Shown: positions 62,632 through 64,000 of the stretch, piece after piece | Layout of the letters: every line of letters begins with the position of its first letter | Numbering within the stretch: position 1 is the first letter of the stretch | Assembly (NCBI RefSeq): GCF_004343585.1 | Contig: NZ_SLYW01000002.1 | Location: forward strand, 186,001 to 250,000 | Direction of reading: 5' to 3' | DNA: 64,000 bases | Source: Neorhizobium sp. JUb45 | Lineage (GTDB): Bacteria > Pseudomonadota > Alphaproteobacteria > Rhizobiales > Rhizobiaceae | Program-made: the position numbers and the translations under genes | Notes under the pieces: generated by a model | Databases searched by the model: none | What the model was told of the DNA's origin: nothing | The model's input: only the letters and a program-made list of their open reading frames with translations

Positions 62632-64000
62632 TCAACTGCGCCCGAACAACTTCTCGATATCCGTCAGCTTCAATTCGATATAGGTCGGCCGGCCATGGTT
62701 GCACTGGCCCGATCCCGGCGTCGCTTCCATGTCGCGCAACAGTGCATTCATCTCTTCCGGCTTCAAACGACGGCCCGAGCGCACCGAACCATGGCAGGCC
62801 ATGGTTGCCGCCACATGTTCCAGCCGGCCCTTCAGCCCGCCCGCCGTGTTCCATTCCGCCACCTCGTCGGCAAGGTCGCGGATCAGGTCGGAGGCATCGA
62901 CCTCGCCCAGCATGGCAGGTGTTTCGCGCACGGCGATCGCGCCGGGGCCGAACCGTTCGATGGCCAGCCCCAGCCGGTCGAGCGCATCGGCATGCACCAT
63001 CAGCCGGTCGCAATCCTCTTCCGGCAGATCGATGATCTCGGGGATGAGCAGAACCTGCGAGGGCAGCCGGTCGGCATCCAGCGCCTTGCGCATCGCCTCG
63101 AACACCAGCCGTTCATGCGCCGCATGCTGGTCGACGATGACGAGACCGTTTTCCGTCTGCGCGACGATATAGTTTTCATGCAGCTGCGCCCTGGCTGCCC
63201 CCAGCCGGTGGCGGATCGGCGCGTCTTCGGCAATGCTCGGCGCCTCGAAACGGTCTGCCCGCGCGCTCGGCATGGTCATGGCGTCGAAACCGCTCTGGCG
63301 TTCGGCAAAACCGGTTTGCTGGAATGGACGTGACGGGGAGGTTGCCGCACTCCAAGGCTGGCTCGGCGCCGAAGAGGCAAAACGCGAGCTTGCCCAACCG
63401 CCGCCAACACCGGCAGATTGCGCAGGCTGGCCCTGCGGCTGATAGGACGGCTGATACCCGCCCGGCGCTTCCGGCCGGAATGCCCGCAACAACCCGCTTG
63501 CGCCGGTCGTTGCCGCACGATCCCCCTCGCGTGCCAAAGCCTGCCGGATCGCGCCGACGATCAGCCCGCGCACCAGACCCGGATCGCGAAAACGCACATC
63601 GGACTTGGCCGGATGCACGTTGACATCCACCAGCGCCGGATCGAGCCCGATGGAAAGCACGGCGATCGGATACCGCCCGGACGGAATGGTTTCGGCATAG
63701 GCGCCGCGAATGGCCGACAGCAGCAGCTTGTCCTGCACCGGCCGGCCGTTGACGAACATGTATTGATGGCCGGAATTGCCACGGTTGAAGGTCGGCACGC
63801 CGGCAAAACCGGTCAGCGTCACGTCCTCGCGTGCGGCATCGATCTCGATGGCATTGTCCTTGAACTCTGCGCCCAAAATCTGCGCCATGCGGGCGAGATG
63901 ATCATCGCCGGTGGCCGGCAGTTCCAGCGTCGACCGGTCGGGACCCGACAGCACGAACCGCACTTTCGGGAAAGCGATCGCCATGCGCTTCACCACTTCG
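62632..64000 (-). CDS. mutL: DNA mismatch repair protein MutL, C-terminal part (runs off the right edge)
   Basis: Mismatch-repair coordinator. Only the last ~455 codons are in the window; the GHKL ATPase motifs I-III lie beyond 64000. The transducer domain ([17 protein letters not shown]), a Pro/Ser/Gln-rich linker, and the C-terminal dimerisation domain are visible. The endonuclease motif is present as [12 protein letters not shown] (DQHA-x2-E-x4-E) and a CNHGRP metal-site motif lies near the end, so this MutL should be a latent nicking enzyme, as expected in bacteria without MutH. Confidence 0.95.
   Translation of the reverse strand, partial: EVVKRMAIAFPKVRFVLSGPDRSTLELPATGDDHLARMAQILGAEFKDNAIEIDAAREDVTLTGFAGVPTFNRGNSGHQYMFVNGRPVQDKLLLSAIRGAYAETIPSGRYPIAVLSIGLDPALVDVNVHPAKSDVRFRDPGLVRGLIVGAIRQALAREGDRAATTGASGLLRAFRPEAPGGYQPSYQPQGQPAQSAGVGGGWASSRFASSAPSQPWSAATSPSRPFQQTGFAERQSGFDAMTMPSARADRFEAPSIAEDAPIRHRLGAARAQLHENYIVAQTENGLVIVDQHAAHERLVFEAMRKALDADRLPSQVLLIPEIIDLPEEDCDRLMVHADALDRLGLAIERFGPGAIAVRETPAMLGEVDASDLIRDLADEVAEWNTAGGLKGRLEHVAATMACHGSVRSGRRLKPEEMNALLRDMEATPGSGQCNHGRPTYIELKLTDIEKLFGRS

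Overview
The window reads as a chromosomal segment from a member of the Rhizobiaceae (Agrobacterium/Rhizobium-like Alphaproteobacteria). This is inferred from dense high-GC coding, the short HisG with a HisZ partner, a DUF1127 gene divergent from a LysR gene, the pmbA/cysQ-like/DUF4170/waaA/lpxK/DUF2093/mutL run, a CIRCE-controlled groESL, and several copies of the mosaic palindromic intergenic repeats typical of rhizobia. No rRNA, CRISPR array, integrase or transposase gene is visible.

Layout. 1-3050 is accessory DNA: an 83-aa unknown, an HNH-type nuclease, a 110-aa unknown, an extra tRNA-Arg(TCT) and a 134-aa unknown. It lies against the 3' end of tRNA-Gln(CTG), a common integration point for genomic islands. 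3.4-6 kb holds a Ppx/GppA phosphatase with a long disordered N-terminus, overlapping rlmE. 6.2-9.6 kb has an MFS exporter, a Tat-exported metallo-beta-lactamase-fold enzyme and a solo PemK/MazF-like toxin. 9.8-17.3 kb has guaB, a MAPEG protein, a dienelactone hydrolase-like protein, a second MFS exporter, oxyR, a small RHH protein, a LysR regulator and a DUF1127 gene. 17.3-22.8 kb, all on the minus strand, has DUF937, gshA, rsmE, a Pit phosphate transporter and a NUDIX hydrolase. 23-28.3 kb has two tandem L,D-transpeptidases, tag, a HAD hydrolase, a small copper-type pair (DUF305 plus a His/Met/Cys-rich peptide), a Rossmann-like unknown and an RHH protein.

28.7-33 kb is hisS-hisZ-hisG plus a methyltransferase. 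33-35.6 kb has DoxX, a small secreted repeat protein and a CPA1 antiporter. 35.6-37.7 kb is foreign-looking: a MITE-like nested palindrome beside an AT-rich gene for a PfkB-type kinase with two N-terminal membrane helices. Then come groEL-groES, a secreted unknown, chrA, a NagD-like HAD protein, ribF, a BrnA-like antitoxin, and a tightly packed operon of three tiny genes (one DUF1902/HicB-like). 45.4-54.4 kb has ileS, a lipoprotein, tadA, an rluB-like pseudouridine synthase with a long repetitive tail, rsmD, a patatin-like phospholipase and an MNT/HEPN pair. 54.4-64 kb has a Kef-type antiporter followed by the envelope/LPS run pmbA, cysQ-like, DUF4170, waaA, HAD, lpxK, DUF2093, and the 3' part of mutL, which runs off the right edge.

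Most of the window is housekeeping: translation and RNA modification (rlmE, rsmE, hisS, ileS, tadA, rluB-like, rsmD), nucleotide and cofactor synthesis (guaB, ribF), redox and stress (oxyR, gshA, groESL) and envelope building (waaA, lpxK, L,D-transpeptidases). The most unusual parts are the membrane-anchored PfkB kinase with its adjoining MITE-like element, the three-gene mini-operon at 44.5-45.1 kb, the tRNA-flanked accessory block at the left edge, and the scatter of solo toxin or antitoxin-like genes.
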